From assembly GCA_035719045.1 (NCBI GenBank), contig DASTGO010000053.1, positions 1 to 27,170 on the forward strand: 27,170 bases of DNA. Reading direction: 5' to 3'. The notes under the pieces were generated by a model. That model did not search any database. It was not told where the DNA came from and saw only the letters and a list, made by a program, of their open reading frames with translations. Numbering within the stretch: the stretch's first letter is position 1; every line of letters starts with the position of its first letter. This document shows, piece after piece, positions 8,907 to 17,125 of the stretch. The position numbers were made by a program, and so were the translations under genes. This DNA comes from DASTGO01 sp035719045 (GTDB lineage Bacteria > Actinomycetota > Actinomycetes > Actinomycetales > Kineosporiaceae).

Positions 8907-10007
8907 ATGCGCACGCGTGTGGTTAGCGTTCTGGCCATCGGGACCGTGGGGGCTCTCGCCCTCGCCGGCTGTGGCGGCGGATCGAGCAGCGGGGGGTCGT
9001 CCTCGTCGTCCAGCTCGAAGGCCTCGGGCGGCGCCCAGGTCGGCGTGATCCTGCCCGACACCCAGTCCTCGGTGCGCTGGGAGGCCTTTGACAAGCCGTA
9101 CCTGCAGAAGGCGTTCGACGACGCCAGCGTCAAGGTCGACATCCAGAACGCCCTGGGCGACAAGACCAAGATGGCGACCATCGCCGACTCGATGATCCAG
9201 GAGGGCGTCAAGGTCCTCATCATCACCAACCTGGACAGCCCGTCGGGTGCGCAGATCGAGTCGAAGGCCAAGGCCGCCGGCATCAAGACCATCGACTACG
9301 ACCGCCTGACCCTGGGCGGCAGCGCCGACTACTACGTGTCCTTCGACAACGTGAAGGTCGGCGAGTTGCAGGGGTCGACCCTCATCAAGTGCATCGGCGA
9401 CAAGGCGGGCGCCCGGATCATCGAGCTGAACGGCTCGCCGACGGACAACAACGCCACCCTGTTCAAGCAGGGCTACGACTCGCAGCTGGACCCGAAGTAC
9501 GCGGCCGGCTGGGTCAAGGTCGGCGACAAGTCGGTGCCGAACTGGGACAACGCCCAGGGTGGCGTGTACTTCGAGCAGATGCTCACCGCCGCGGGCAACA
9601 AGGTGGACGGCGTTCTCGCCGCCAACGACGGCCTCGGCAACGCGGTCATCACCGTCCTGAAGAAGGCCGGCCTCAAGGTTCCGGTCTCCGGCCAGGACGC
9701 GACCGTCCAGGGCCTGCAGAACATCCTGCTCGGCGACCAGTGCATGACCGTCTACAAGGCCGTCAAGGCTGAGGCCAAGGGCGCTGCCGACGCCGCCGTC
9801 GCCCTGATCAAGGGCAGCAGCGTGGCGACCACCGGCACCACCAAGGACGCCACCGGCAAGCGCGACGTCCCGTCGGTCCTGCTCACCCCGGTCGCCATCA
9901 CCGCCGACAACGTGAAGGACGTCGTGGCGGACGGCTTCGTCAAGACCAGCGACATCTGCACCAGCGCCGACCTGCAGGCTGCCTGCACCAAGTACGGCGT
10001 GAAGTAA
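8907..10007 (+). CDS. Sugar ABC transporter substrate-binding lipoprotein (XylF/RbsB type)
   Basis: The 366-residue exported lipoprotein has a signal peptide with positively charged start (MRTR), a hydrophobic core and lipobox LALAGC with Cys22 as the lipidation site. A Gly/Ser linker follows (about 23-43), then a periplasmic-binding-protein type 1 domain. It starts at GVILPDTQSSVRWEAFDKPYL, which resembles the xylose-binding XylF group more than ribose or galactose binders; further family-like blocks are IITNLDSPSG, NGSPTDNNA and AANDGLGNAVI. Its role is to capture a pentose or related sugar outside the cell and hand it to the permease encoded downstream. Two hairpins separate it from the ATPase gene, consistent with higher expression of the binding protein. 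The exact sugar is not determinable here. Confidence 0.93.
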   Translation: MRTRVVSVLAIGTVGALALAGCGGGSSSGGSSSSSSSKASGGAQVGVILPDTQSSVRWEAFDKPYLQKAFDDASVKVDIQNALGDKTKMATIADSMIQEGVKVLIITNLDSPSGAQIESKAKAAGIKTIDYDRLTLGGSADYYVSFDNVKVGELQGSTLIKCIGDKAGARIIELNGSPTDNNATLFKQGYDSQLDPKYAAGWVKVGDKSVPNWDNAQGGVYFEQMLTAAGNKVDGVLAANDGLGNAVITVLKKAGLKVPVSGQDATVQGLQNILLGDQCMTVYKAVKAEAKGAADAAVALIKGSSVATTGTTKDATGKRDVPSVLLTPVAITADNVKDVVADGFVKTSDICTSADLQAACTKYGVK

Positions 10008-10031
10008 GGCGTGCCGTAAGGACGGTGCGAC

Positions 10032-10064
10032 GCCCTGCGGGCGCGGGTGACCGCCCCGCAGGGC
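10032..10064 (+). terminator. Intercistronic hairpin 1
   Basis: GCCCTGCGGG (10032-10041) pairs perfectly with CCCGCAGGGC (10055-10064) around a 13-base loop, 25 bases after the binding-protein stop. It is probably a 3' stabilising hairpin or partial terminator. Confidence 0.6.
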
Positions 10065-10082
10065 CCGCCGCACCACCTGAAC

Positions 10083-10122
10083 ACCGCCCCGGCGCGGCAG
10101 TGAACTGTCGCGCCGGGGCGGT
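10083..10122 (+). terminator. Intercistronic hairpin 2, attenuating terminator
   Basis: A perfect 14-bp stem (10083-10096 with 10109-10122) encloses a small inner CAGT/ACTG stem. It is the stronger of two hairpins in the 199-base gap and probably ends most transcripts after the binding-protein gene. Confidence 0.75.
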
Positions 10123-10206
10123 CACCACAACGGCGGCAGGTCCTTGCCGACCTGCCAGACCCGTCGCGGCGGCCACCCGGCGCGACCGGACCGGAAGCGA
10201 GACTCG

Positions 10207-10989
10207 GTGAGTAACACGCCTCTTCTGGAAATGGCCGGGATCAACAAGAGTTTCGGCCCCGTGCACGTGCTGCACGACGTGAACTTCAACGTCTACCCGG
10301 GAGAGGTCACCGCTCTGGTCGGTGACAACGGCGCCGGGAAGACGACCCTGGTCAAGTGCGTGGCCGGGATCTACGGCATCGACAGCGGCGAGATCCGCTT
10401 CGAGGGCCGGCCGGTGACCATCCACGGCCCCCGCGATGCGGCAGGCCTGGGGATCGAGGTCGTCTACCAGGACCTCGCGCTGTGCGACAACCTGGACATC
10501 GTCCAGAACATGTTCCTCGGCCGGGAACTGCGCCGGGGCGGCGTGCTCGACGAGGGCGGCATGGAGCGGCGCTCGCGTGACGTGCTCGCCAGCCTGTCCG
10601 TGCGGACGGTGAAGAGCGTCCGGCAGGTGGTCTCCAGCCTGTCCGGTGGCCAGCGGCAGACCGTGGCCATCGCCAAGTCGGTGCTGTGGAACAGCAAGGT
10701 CGTGCTGCTGGACGAGCCGACCGCCGCGCTCGGCGTGGCCCAGACCGAGCAGGTGCTCGCCCTGGTCCGTCGGCTGGCCGACCAGGGACTGGGCGTGGTG
10801 CTCATCTCGCACAACATGAACGACGTCATGCAGGTCTCCGACCGGATCGCCACCCTGTACCTGGGTCGGCTGGCGGCCGAGGTGAAGGCCAAGGACGTGA
10901 CCCACGCCCAGGTGGTGGAACTCATCACCACCGGGCGTTCCGGCGACATCGGCCTGCGCCCGGCTGAGGCCGCGGCGACGACCATCTGA
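10207..10989 (+). CDS. Sugar ABC transporter ATP-binding protein (half-size, FrcA/XylG type)
   Basis: The 260-residue ABC ATPase has Walker A GDNGAGKT (39-46, Lys45), Q-loop VYQDLALCDN, signature LSGGQ (145-149), Walker B ending LLDEP (Asp169, Glu170) and the switch His202 (LISHN). It energises sugar uptake as a cytoplasmic dimer under the permease. Classical XylG, RbsA and MglA contain two fused ABC domains (about 500 residues); this is a single domain, as in fructose-type FrcA proteins, so it should homodimerise. GTG at 10207 begins the family alignment. An upstream extension from 10144 is open but lies within the leader and is Arg-rich, hence not preferred. The ribosome site is weak. The permease gene follows after nine bases. 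Confidence 0.93.
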   Translation: MSNTPLLEMAGINKSFGPVHVLHDVNFNVYPGEVTALVGDNGAGKTTLVKCVAGIYGIDSGEIRFEGRPVTIHGPRDAAGLGIEVVYQDLALCDNLDIVQNMFLGRELRRGGVLDEGGMERRSRDVLASLSVRTVKSVRQVVSSLSGGQRQTVAIAKSVLWNSKVVLLDEPTAALGVAQTEQVLALVRRLADQGLGVVLISHNMNDVMQVSDRIATLYLGRLAAEVKAKDVTHAQVVELITTGRSGDIGLRPAEAAATTI

Positions 10990-10998
10990 GGCGGCACC

Positions 10999-12447
10999 GT
11001 GACCACCGACAAGACCACCGGACCGGCGCAGACCACCCGGCCCACCGAGACCGCACAGGCCGACTTCGCCCGCGACGCGGGGGCGAGCACCGCGATCGAG
11101 TTCGTCCGTGACTACATCAGCCGGGTCCGTGGCGGCGAGGTCGGCGCGCTGCCGGCCGTGCTCGGCCTGGTCGTGCTCGTCCTCGTCTTCTCCCAGGCCA
11201 GCGACCGGTTCCTGACCGTCTACAACCTGGCCAACCTGGTCTCGCAGGCCGGGATCACCGTCTTCATCGCGATGGGCCTGGTCTTCGTCCTGCTGCTGGG
11301 TGAGATCGACCTGGCGGCGGGCACGGCCAGCGGTGTCTGCGCCGGGATCATGGGCCTCGCCCTGGTGCACCAGGGCGACCTGCAGAAGGCGCTGGGCACC
11401 CCGGTCTTCGTCACCGTCATCGTGTTCATGCTGCTGGCGATCGGGGTTGCCGTGCTCAGCCGGCTGTGGATCCCGGCCGCGATGGTCGGCCTCGGCGTGG
11501 TGATGGCCGTCCTGCACCTGTTCACCTCCAGTGCCGTCGGGGCGATCTACCTCGCGGTGGCCGGGGGGATCTCGATCGGTCTGCTCACCGGGTTCCTGGT
11601 GGCGTGGGTCGGGATCCCGTCCTTCGTGGTGACCCTGGCCCTGTTCCTGGGCTGGCAGGGCGTCATCCTGCAGATGGTCGGTGACGGCGGGGCGATCTCG
11701 GTCCGGCAGTTCGACCTCATCAACGGCATCGCGAACAAGAACCTGGCCCCGGCCCTGGGCTGGCTGTTCTTCGCCGTCCTGATCGGGATCTACACCCTGT
11801 ACACGGTCTACCGGTCGATCCAGCGGCGTGGTCAGGGGCTGTCCGCGGAGCCGATGGTCATCGTGCTCAGCCGGGCCGGTGGCCTGGCCGTGATCGGGGC
11901 GATCGGGCTGTTCTTCCTCAACCAGGAACGCTCGCCGAACCCGGACTCGACGTCGATCAAGGGCGCGCCGTACGTGCTGCCGCTGATCATCGTGTTCATG
12001 ATCGGGTGGACCCTGATCCTGTCCAAGACCCGCTTCGGCCGGTACGTCTACGCGGTCGGCGGCAATGCGGAGGCGGCCCGGCGCGCCGGTGTCGACCTGC
12101 GCCGGATCCGGATGTCGGCGTTCGCGATCGGCTCCGGGATGGCCGCGCTCGGCGGGGTCGTGCAGGCGTCGCGCCTGGGCAGCATCCCGTCCGACGCGGG
12201 CGGCGGCAACACCCTGCTGTTCGCCGTCGCGGCGGCGGTGATCGGAGGCACCTCGCTGTTCGGCGGCAAGGGCCGGGCGCGGGACGCGGTGATCGGCGGT
12301 CTGGTGATCGCGACCATCCCGAACGGCCTCGGACTGCTGTCGAACCTGCCGGCCTCGACGCAGTTCGTCATCACCTGCCTGGTCCTGCTCGTGGCCGCCA
12401 GCGTCGACGCGCTGTCCCGGAAGCGGGCCAGCGCCAGCGGTCGATGA
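10999..12447 (+). CDS. Sugar ABC transporter permease (XylH type)
   Basis: The 482-residue inner-membrane permease of the BPD_transp_2 family has a roughly 45-residue cytoplasmic N-terminus and more than ten hydrophobic segments. Recognisable family blocks are LANLVSQAGITVFIAMG, LLGEIDLAAG (the conserved EIDL/DLSVG segment), VAWVGIPSFVVTLALF, TRFGRYVYAVGGNAEAARRAG (the EAA-like loop contacting the ATPase) and GGTSLFGGKG. It is longer than RbsC-like permeases (about 320) and agrees with the longer XylH-like group, which has an extra membrane region (here about 275-340). GTG at 10999 has GAGG (10987-10990) eight bases upstream and follows the ATPase stop by nine bases. It works with the binding protein and half-size ATPase encoded just before it. 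Confidence 0.93.
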   Translation: MTTDKTTGPAQTTRPTETAQADFARDAGASTAIEFVRDYISRVRGGEVGALPAVLGLVVLVLVFSQASDRFLTVYNLANLVSQAGITVFIAMGLVFVLLLGEIDLAAGTASGVCAGIMGLALVHQGDLQKALGTPVFVTVIVFMLLAIGVAVLSRLWIPAAMVGLGVVMAVLHLFTSSAVGAIYLAVAGGISIGLLTGFLVAWVGIPSFVVTLALFLGWQGVILQMVGDGGAISVRQFDLINGIANKNLAPALGWLFFAVLIGIYTLYTVYRSIQRRGQGLSAEPMVIVLSRAGGLAVIGAIGLFFLNQERSPNPDSTSIKGAPYVLPLIIVFMIGWTLILSKTRFGRYVYAVGGNAEAARRAGVDLRRIRMSAFAIGSGMAALGGVVQASRLGSIPSDAGGGNTLLFAVAAAVIGGTSLFGGKGRARDAVIGGLVIATIPNGLGLLSNLPASTQFVITCLVLLVAASVDALSRKRASASGR

Positions 12448-12477
12448 CCACGCAACACCTGTGAGACGGGTTCCCCC

Positions 12478-13719
12478 ATGCCATCGAACCCCCGCCTGCG
12501 CCGCCCCGCCCGGGGTCAGGCGCAGGAGGACGTCCGACGCCACAACCTCGGCACCTTGCTGGGACATCTGCACCTGTCCGGACCGCTCAGCCGCGCTGAG
12601 CTGACCGCCCGGATGGGGCTGAACCGCAGCACGATCGCCGCGCTGGTGGCGGAGCTGGGCACCCTGGGCGCCGTCCACGAGGAACGGCCGGCCGGCACGC
12701 AGTCCGGCGCCGGCCGGCCGTCCCTCGTGGTCCGGCCCAACGTCGGGGTCCAGGTGATCGCGGCCGACATCGGGGTCGACCGGATCGATGTCGCGCTGGT
12801 CGGGCTGGGCGGGCAGGTGGCGGCCCGCCGGCACCGGGGCCGGGTCGAGGACTCGACCTCGCCGGCCTCGGTCGTCGACCAGCTCCTGCACCTGGTCGAG
12901 GACGTCCGGGCCGATCCCGCGGCCAAGGTCGGCCGGGTGGTCGGGGTCGGGGTGTCCGTGCCCGGCGTGATCCGGCAGACGGACGGTTGCGTCCGGTTCG
13001 CCCCGAACCTGGGCTGGGTGGACGAGCCGTTCGGCGAGCTGCTGACCCGGGGGGTCGACCTGCCGGTGCACATCGGCAACGACGCCGATCTCGGTGTGCT
13101 GGCCGAGCACCTGCGCGGGGTCGCCCGCGGCTACGACGACGTCGTCTTCATCGCCGGCGAGGTCGGTGTCGGTGGCGGGCTGATCGTCGGCGGGCACCCG
13201 CTGCTGGGTGCCGGCGGCTATGCCGGTGAGCTCGGGCACATGACCGTCCGGCCGCAGGGCAGGGCCTGCCGCTGCGGGGCCCGGGGCTGCTGGGAGACCG
13301 AGATCGGCTCCTCGGCGATCGGTCGCGCCCTCGGGTTGTCCAACGCCGGCACCGCCGACGTGCTGGCCGTCCTGCGCGACCCGCAGGCGCCGGTGGTCGG
13401 TGCGCTGGACGACGTGGCGCACTTCCTCGGCCTCGGGCTGGCCAGCATCGTCAACCTGGTCAACCCGAGACTGGTGATCATCGGGGGACTGCTGCGGGAG
13501 ATCTTCCCCCTCGCCGGGGACGTGGTCCGGGCCAGCCTGGATGCCGCGGCCCTGGCCGCGCCCGCCGAGCAGGTGCTGCTGCGGGTGCCCGAGCTCGGAG
13601 GGGACGCCGTCCTGATCGGGGCCGCCGAACTGGCCTGGCAGTCCCTGCTCGACGACCCCGCCGGCACCCTGCGCCGGGCCGCGCTGGACTCCGGGCGGCT
13701 GGCCGGCGCCTCCGCCTGA
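12478..13719 (+). CDS. ROK-family transcriptional regulator (NagC/XylR type)
   Basis: The 413-residue protein has an N-terminal winged helix-turn-helix (about 18-80, RAELTARMGLNRSTIAALVAEL) followed by a ROK sugar-binding fold. The ROK zinc site is intact: His254 (GELGHMTV), Cys264, Cys266 and Cys271 (CRCGARGCWE). Asp202 in GNDAD matches the catalytic Asp of ROK kinases. The phosphate-binding loop DIGGTK of the kinases reads DIGVDR here, so sugar phosphorylation is unlikely and regulation is the expected role. It lies 30 bases behind the permease gene in the same direction and probably represses the sugar operon until the imported sugar binds. Candidate operators are the inverted repeats at 8783-8835. 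Confidence 0.93.
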   Translation: MPSNPRLRRPARGQAQEDVRRHNLGTLLGHLHLSGPLSRAELTARMGLNRSTIAALVAELGTLGAVHEERPAGTQSGAGRPSLVVRPNVGVQVIAADIGVDRIDVALVGLGGQVAARRHRGRVEDSTSPASVVDQLLHLVEDVRADPAAKVGRVVGVGVSVPGVIRQTDGCVRFAPNLGWVDEPFGELLTRGVDLPVHIGNDADLGVLAEHLRGVARGYDDVVFIAGEVGVGGGLIVGGHPLLGAGGYAGELGHMTVRPQGRACRCGARGCWETEIGSSAIGRALGLSNAGTADVLAVLRDPQAPVVGALDDVAHFLGLGLASIVNLVNPRLVIIGGLLREIFPLAGDVVRASLDAAALAAPAEQVLLRVPELGGDAVLIGAAELAWQSLLDDPAGTLRRAALDSGRLAGASA

Positions 13720-13766
13720 CCGAGCTGAGCCCGGGTGCATACCGGCTGTCGGTGGTCGGCGGCAGC

Positions 13767-14147
13767 ATGACCGCCATGAACGACCGCGCCCGGACCCCTG
13801 CGGGTTGGCCGGCCGGTGTGCGCCCGCCGGGGGATCCCGAGTGGCGGCGCAGCGCCGTGGGCTGGCTGCTCGACCAGTGCCCCGCCGACTACCGGGGATA
13901 CCCCGTGCTGGCCAGGCATCCGGTGGCCCTGCTCCATCTGGCCGTCCACCATGTGGGCGCTCAGCTGCAGGCCAACCGGCAGGCCCTGGCCGGTGCCCGG
14001 TCCCGGCTGCGGGAGCTGCCGCCCCCGGCCCTGGCTGAGGTGGTCGAGGTCCTGGAGCTGGAACAGGTCCGTCTGCAGGCCGCCACCCGCGGCCTCACGC
14101 TGGTGGCGGAGGCGATGCGAAGGGCCCCGAACGGGCCACGGCAGTGA
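13767..14147 (+). CDS. Conserved-looking small protein upstream of dxs
   Basis: The protein has 126 residues with no signal peptide or membrane segment. The central block (WLLDQCPADYRGYPVLARHPVALLHL) looks like a real conserved sequence rather than a shadow frame, and I recall similar DYRGYPVLRRHP proteins in other actinomycetes. The second half is helical, alternating Ala/Leu/Glu/Arg in a pattern fitting a coiled coil (about 60-115). I cannot name a function. The start could be ATG 13767, ATG 13776 or GTG 13752; none has a strong ribosome site. It ends 52 bases before dxs, in the same direction, but dxs seems to have its own promoter. Confidence 0.7.
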   Translation: MTAMNDRARTPAGWPAGVRPPGDPEWRRSAVGWLLDQCPADYRGYPVLARHPVALLHLAVHHVGAQLQANRQALAGARSRLRELPPPALAEVVEVLELEQVRLQAATRGLTLVAEAMRRAPNGPRQ

Positions 14148-14151
14148 CTCC

Positions 14152-14190
14152 TAGACTCGACCCCGCCGGGACGTGCCGGCACGAGGGAGG
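14152..14190 (+). promoter_or_regulatory. Promoter -10 and Shine-Dalgarno of dxs
   Basis: TAGACT (14152-14157) is a candidate -10 immediately after the upstream stop. GGAGG (14186-14190) is nine bases before ATG 14200 and supports that start over an in-frame upstream codon at 14173. Confidence 0.55.
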
Positions 14191-14199
14191 ACCAGGGAC

Positions 14200-16176
14200 A
14201 TGGTGGCGCTGGAGGACATCGACGGCCCGCAGGACCTGCGCGGGCTGTCGGGGCCGGAGCTGGCCGACCTGGCCGGGCAGATCCGCGGGTTCCTGGTGCA
14301 GAGCGTGTCCCGGACCGGCGGCCACCTCGGGCCGAACCTCGGGGTCGTCGAGCTCACGCTGGCTGTCCACCGGGTCTTCGCATCCCCGCGGGACACCGTG
14401 GTGTTCGACACCGGGCATCAGGCGTACGTGCACAAACTGCTCACCGGTCGGCACGACTTCACCGGCCTGCGCCAGCGCGGCGGCCTGTCCGGGTACCCGA
14501 GCCGGGAGGAGTCGATCCACGACGTCGTGGAGAACTCGCATGCCTCCACCGCGCTGTCCTGGGCGGACGGGATCGCCAAGGCGCGCCAGCTGTCCGGGGA
14601 GTCCGACCGCTACGTGGTGGCCGTGATCGGCGACGGCGCCCTCACCGGGGGGATGGCCTGGGAGGCGCTGAACAACATCGCCGGCGGCAAGGACCGCAAC
14701 CTGGTGGTCGTCGTCAACGACAACGGGCGCTCCTATGCGCCGACCATCGGCGGCCTGGCCCACCACCTGTCCACCCTGCGCACCACCCGCGGGTACGAGC
14801 GGTTCCTGGAGTGGGGCAAGAGCACCCTGCAGCGCAGCGGCCCGCCCGGCCGGCTGGCCTACGACGCCCTGCACGGGATGAAGAAGGGCCTGAAGGACAT
14901 CGTCGCCCCGCAGGGCATGTTCGAGGACCTCGGCCTGAAGTACGTCGGACCCGTCGACGGGCACGACCTGCCGGCTCTGGAACATGCCCTGCGCCGGGCC
15001 CGCGCCTACGGCGGGCCGGTCATCGTGCATGCGATCACCCACAAGGGCAACGGCTACGCCCCCGCGGAGAACGACGAGGCGGACCGCTTCCACGCCACCG
15101 GGATCATCGACCCCGAGACCGGGCGGCCGATCGCAGCGGCCGGGCGGAGCTGGACCGCCGTGTTCGCCGACGAGATGGTCAAGGTCGGCGAGCGCCGCCC
15201 CGACGTGGTGGGGATCACGGCCGCCATGCTCATCCCGGTCGGCCTGCACCGGTTCGCCGAGCGCTTCCCGGAGCGGGTGTTCGACGTCGGGATCGCCGAG
15301 CAGCATGCGGTGACCAGTGCGGCCGGGATGGCGTTCGGCGGACTGCACCCGGTGGTCGCCGTCTACGCGACCTTCCTCAACCGGGCCTTCGACCAGGTCC
15401 TGATGGACGTGGCCCTGCACCGGGCCGGGGTCACCTTCGTGCTGGACCGTGCCGGGATCACCGGCGACGACGGTCCGTCCCACCACGGGATGTGGGACCT
15501 GTCGATCCTGCAGGTGGTGCCCGGGATCCGGATCGCGGCCCCGCGTGACGCCGCCACCCTGCGGCAGGAGCTCGGCGAGGCGGTCGAGGTGAGCGACGCC
15601 CCCACCGTGGTCCGGTTCGCCAAGGGCGCGCCGCCGGAGGATCTGCCCGCCCTCGGCCGGGTCGGCGGCATGGACCTGCTGCGGCGCAGCGGCGGCGAGG
15701 ACGTCCTGCTGGTGGCGGTGGGCTCGATGGTTCCGCTGGCGCTGCAGGTCGCCGACCGGCTGTCCGACCAGGGGATCGGCGTCACGGTGGTCGACCCGCG
15801 GTGGGTCACCCCGGTGGACCCGGCCCTGCCCGGCCTGGCCGCGCGGCACCGGCTGGTCGCGGTCGTCGAGGACGGCTGCCGGGTCGGCGGGGTGGGTGCG
15901 CTGATCGCGCAACGACTGGTCGCCGACGGAATCGGGGCCGGAGTGCTGGGTTTCGGCGTCCCGGCGGAGTTCCTCGCCCACGGCAAGCGGGCGGAGGTGC
16001 TGGAGGAGATCGGGCTCACCCCGCAGGAGGTGTCCCGGCAGATCGTCGAGGCGGTCGCGCAGCTGGACGCGCGGCCCGGTCCCGGTGACTACCTCCCGGA
16101 CCCCGCCGCCGTCCCGGAGGCCACCCCCGGCGGGCGAGGCTCGTCGGGGGCCTCCCGGCGTGCCCGCAACTCCTGA
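14200..16176 (+). CDS. dxs: 1-deoxy-D-xylulose-5-phosphate synthase
   Basis: The 658-residue thiamine-diphosphate enzyme condenses pyruvate and glyceraldehyde 3-phosphate in the first step of the MEP isoprenoid pathway; the product also feeds thiamine and pyridoxal synthesis. It has His73 (DTGHQAYVHKLLTGR), the ThDP/Mg motif GDGALTGG (144-151) with the following NNIAGG, the catalytic Glu367 (GIAEQHAVTSAAGMAFGG) and the transketolase-like DRAGITGDDGPSHHG block. The C-terminal transketolase domain is complete and ends in a short Pro/Gly-rich tail, making it slightly longer than the usual 620-640 residues. ATG 14200 is chosen for its GGAGG. It converges with the next gene, with a gap of only 12 bases. 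Confidence 0.97.
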   Translation: MVALEDIDGPQDLRGLSGPELADLAGQIRGFLVQSVSRTGGHLGPNLGVVELTLAVHRVFASPRDTVVFDTGHQAYVHKLLTGRHDFTGLRQRGGLSGYPSREESIHDVVENSHASTALSWADGIAKARQLSGESDRYVVAVIGDGALTGGMAWEALNNIAGGKDRNLVVVVNDNGRSYAPTIGGLAHHLSTLRTTRGYERFLEWGKSTLQRSGPPGRLAYDALHGMKKGLKDIVAPQGMFEDLGLKYVGPVDGHDLPALEHALRRARAYGGPVIVHAITHKGNGYAPAENDEADRFHATGIIDPETGRPIAAAGRSWTAVFADEMVKVGERRPDVVGITAAMLIPVGLHRFAERFPERVFDVGIAEQHAVTSAAGMAFGGLHPVVAVYATFLNRAFDQVLMDVALHRAGVTFVLDRAGITGDDGPSHHGMWDLSILQVVPGIRIAAPRDAATLRQELGEAVEVSDAPTVVRFAKGAPPEDLPALGRVGGMDLLRRSGGEDVLLVAVGSMVPLALQVADRLSDQGIGVTVVDPRWVTPVDPALPGLAARHRLVAVVEDGCRVGGVGALIAQRLVADGIGAGVLGFGVPAEFLAHGKRAEVLEEIGLTPQEVSRQIVEAVAQLDARPGPGDYLPDPAAVPEATPGGRGSSGASRRARNS

Positions 16177-16188
16177 GCCCCGCCGGCG

Positions 16189-16995
16189 TCAGGGCGTCCG
16201 GGGCGCGACCACCTCGTCCCGGGTGACCAGCAGGGGAACGGGCAGGCCGCGCTCGGCCGGCTCGGTGAGGGACCACACGGCGCCGACGAAGGCCGGGTCC
16301 ACCTGTGCCAGGTCGAACCACGCACGCCGCCGGGTCGGGGCGGCCACCGCCCGCAGCCCGGTTCCGTCACCGGCGGCGAGGCTCTCCCGCAGGGCACCGG
16401 ACGACAGCAGCGTCAGCGCATCACATCCGCCGAAAGGCCGCAGCACCCGCCGGCCGTCCCGGCCGATCCGGCGGGCCGACAGCTCGCCCATCCGCTCGGC
16501 GTGCTCGAGCAGGTCCGGCCACCACAGCTCCGGATGCAGGCCGAGCCGTCGGACGGCCCCCGGTGGCAGGGGCTGGGCGTCATCGGGGTGGCTGCCCAGC
16601 CCGAGCACCCCGATCCCGAGGTCGAGCGCGCCGCCGCGGACCCTCCCGCGGACCCACTCCGGTCCCGGGTGCAGGGCGTGGCCGGGTGGCAGGGCCAGCA
16701 ACCGGGACGCCCGGTGGACGACATCCGCCGCCGGTTCGGACCTGGTCGCCAGGGTCCGGTACAGGGTGAGCAGGGTCAGCGCCCTCCGCTGCCCGGCGGC
16801 GCCCAGCGGGTCCTGGTCACCCACGGCCCCGGCCAGCTCGGCCCAGGACACGTGCACGCTGTCGGTGATCGTCTCAGTGCCGTCGCTCACGGTGAGCAGG
16901 ACCCCGTCATCACGAGGCAGGAGATCGACGTCGGCCAGAACGCTCACCGCGAGTGCGCATTGACGCAGCGGGAGACGCTCCGGGGGTGTGGACAT
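16189..16995 (-). CDS. Hypothetical actinobacterial protein, convergent with dxs
   Basis: The 268-residue soluble protein has no recognised domain. Codon use matches its neighbours, and hydrophobic and acidic blocks (LRQCALAVSVLADVDLL, SWAELAGAVGD, WFDLAQVDPAFVGAVWSL) give it a normal globular look. Start: ATG 16995 is preceded on the minus strand by TACCGT with exactly six bases in between, the leaderless pattern also seen at 17126, 24457 and 25974. An in-frame extension to 17043 runs through this promoter and is not preferred. It is divergent from the metallopeptidase-like gene (130-base gap). I assign no function. Confidence 0.75.
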   Translation of the reverse strand: MSTPPERLPLRQCALAVSVLADVDLLPRDDGVLLTVSDGTETITDSVHVSWAELAGAVGDQDPLGAAGQRRALTLLTLYRTLATRSEPAADVVHRASRLLALPPGHALHPGPEWVRGRVRGGALDLGIGVLGLGSHPDDAQPLPPGAVRRLGLHPELWWPDLLEHAERMGELSARRIGRDGRRVLRPFGGCDALTLLSSGALRESLAAGDGTGLRAVAAPTRRRAWFDLAQVDPAFVGAVWSLTEPAERGLPVPLLVTRDEVVAPRTP

Positions 16996-17007
16996 GTACC
17001 CACGGTA
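16996..17007 (-). promoter_or_regulatory. Leaderless promoter of the convergent hypothetical
   Basis: TACCGT on the minus strand (17007 to 17002), then six bases, then ATG at 16995. No ribosome site is present. Transcription starting at the A of ATG is inferred. Confidence 0.6.
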
Positions 17008-17113
17008 ATCAGGCTGGAGGCCCTGGGAGAGCGTCCGGCGCACAGATCGCCCGGATGGCCGGGTCGGGGCGTGAGGATCACCGCCGGGCCATCCAGGTGG
17101 GCGACGGGACCAC

Positions 17114-17125
17114 TAAGGTGCAGGG
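17114..17125 (+). promoter_or_regulatory. Leaderless promoter of the metallopeptidase-like gene
   Basis: TAAGGT (17114-17119) is followed by six bases and GTG 17126. The AAGG inside it could alternatively act as a weak ribosome site at seven bases. Confidence 0.55.

Noticed and set aside
9940..13740. 1266-codon open frame antisense to the sugar operon
   Set aside because: It spans four real genes and their gaps; its repetitive Asp/Gln/His/Arg composition is typical of an antisense shadow.
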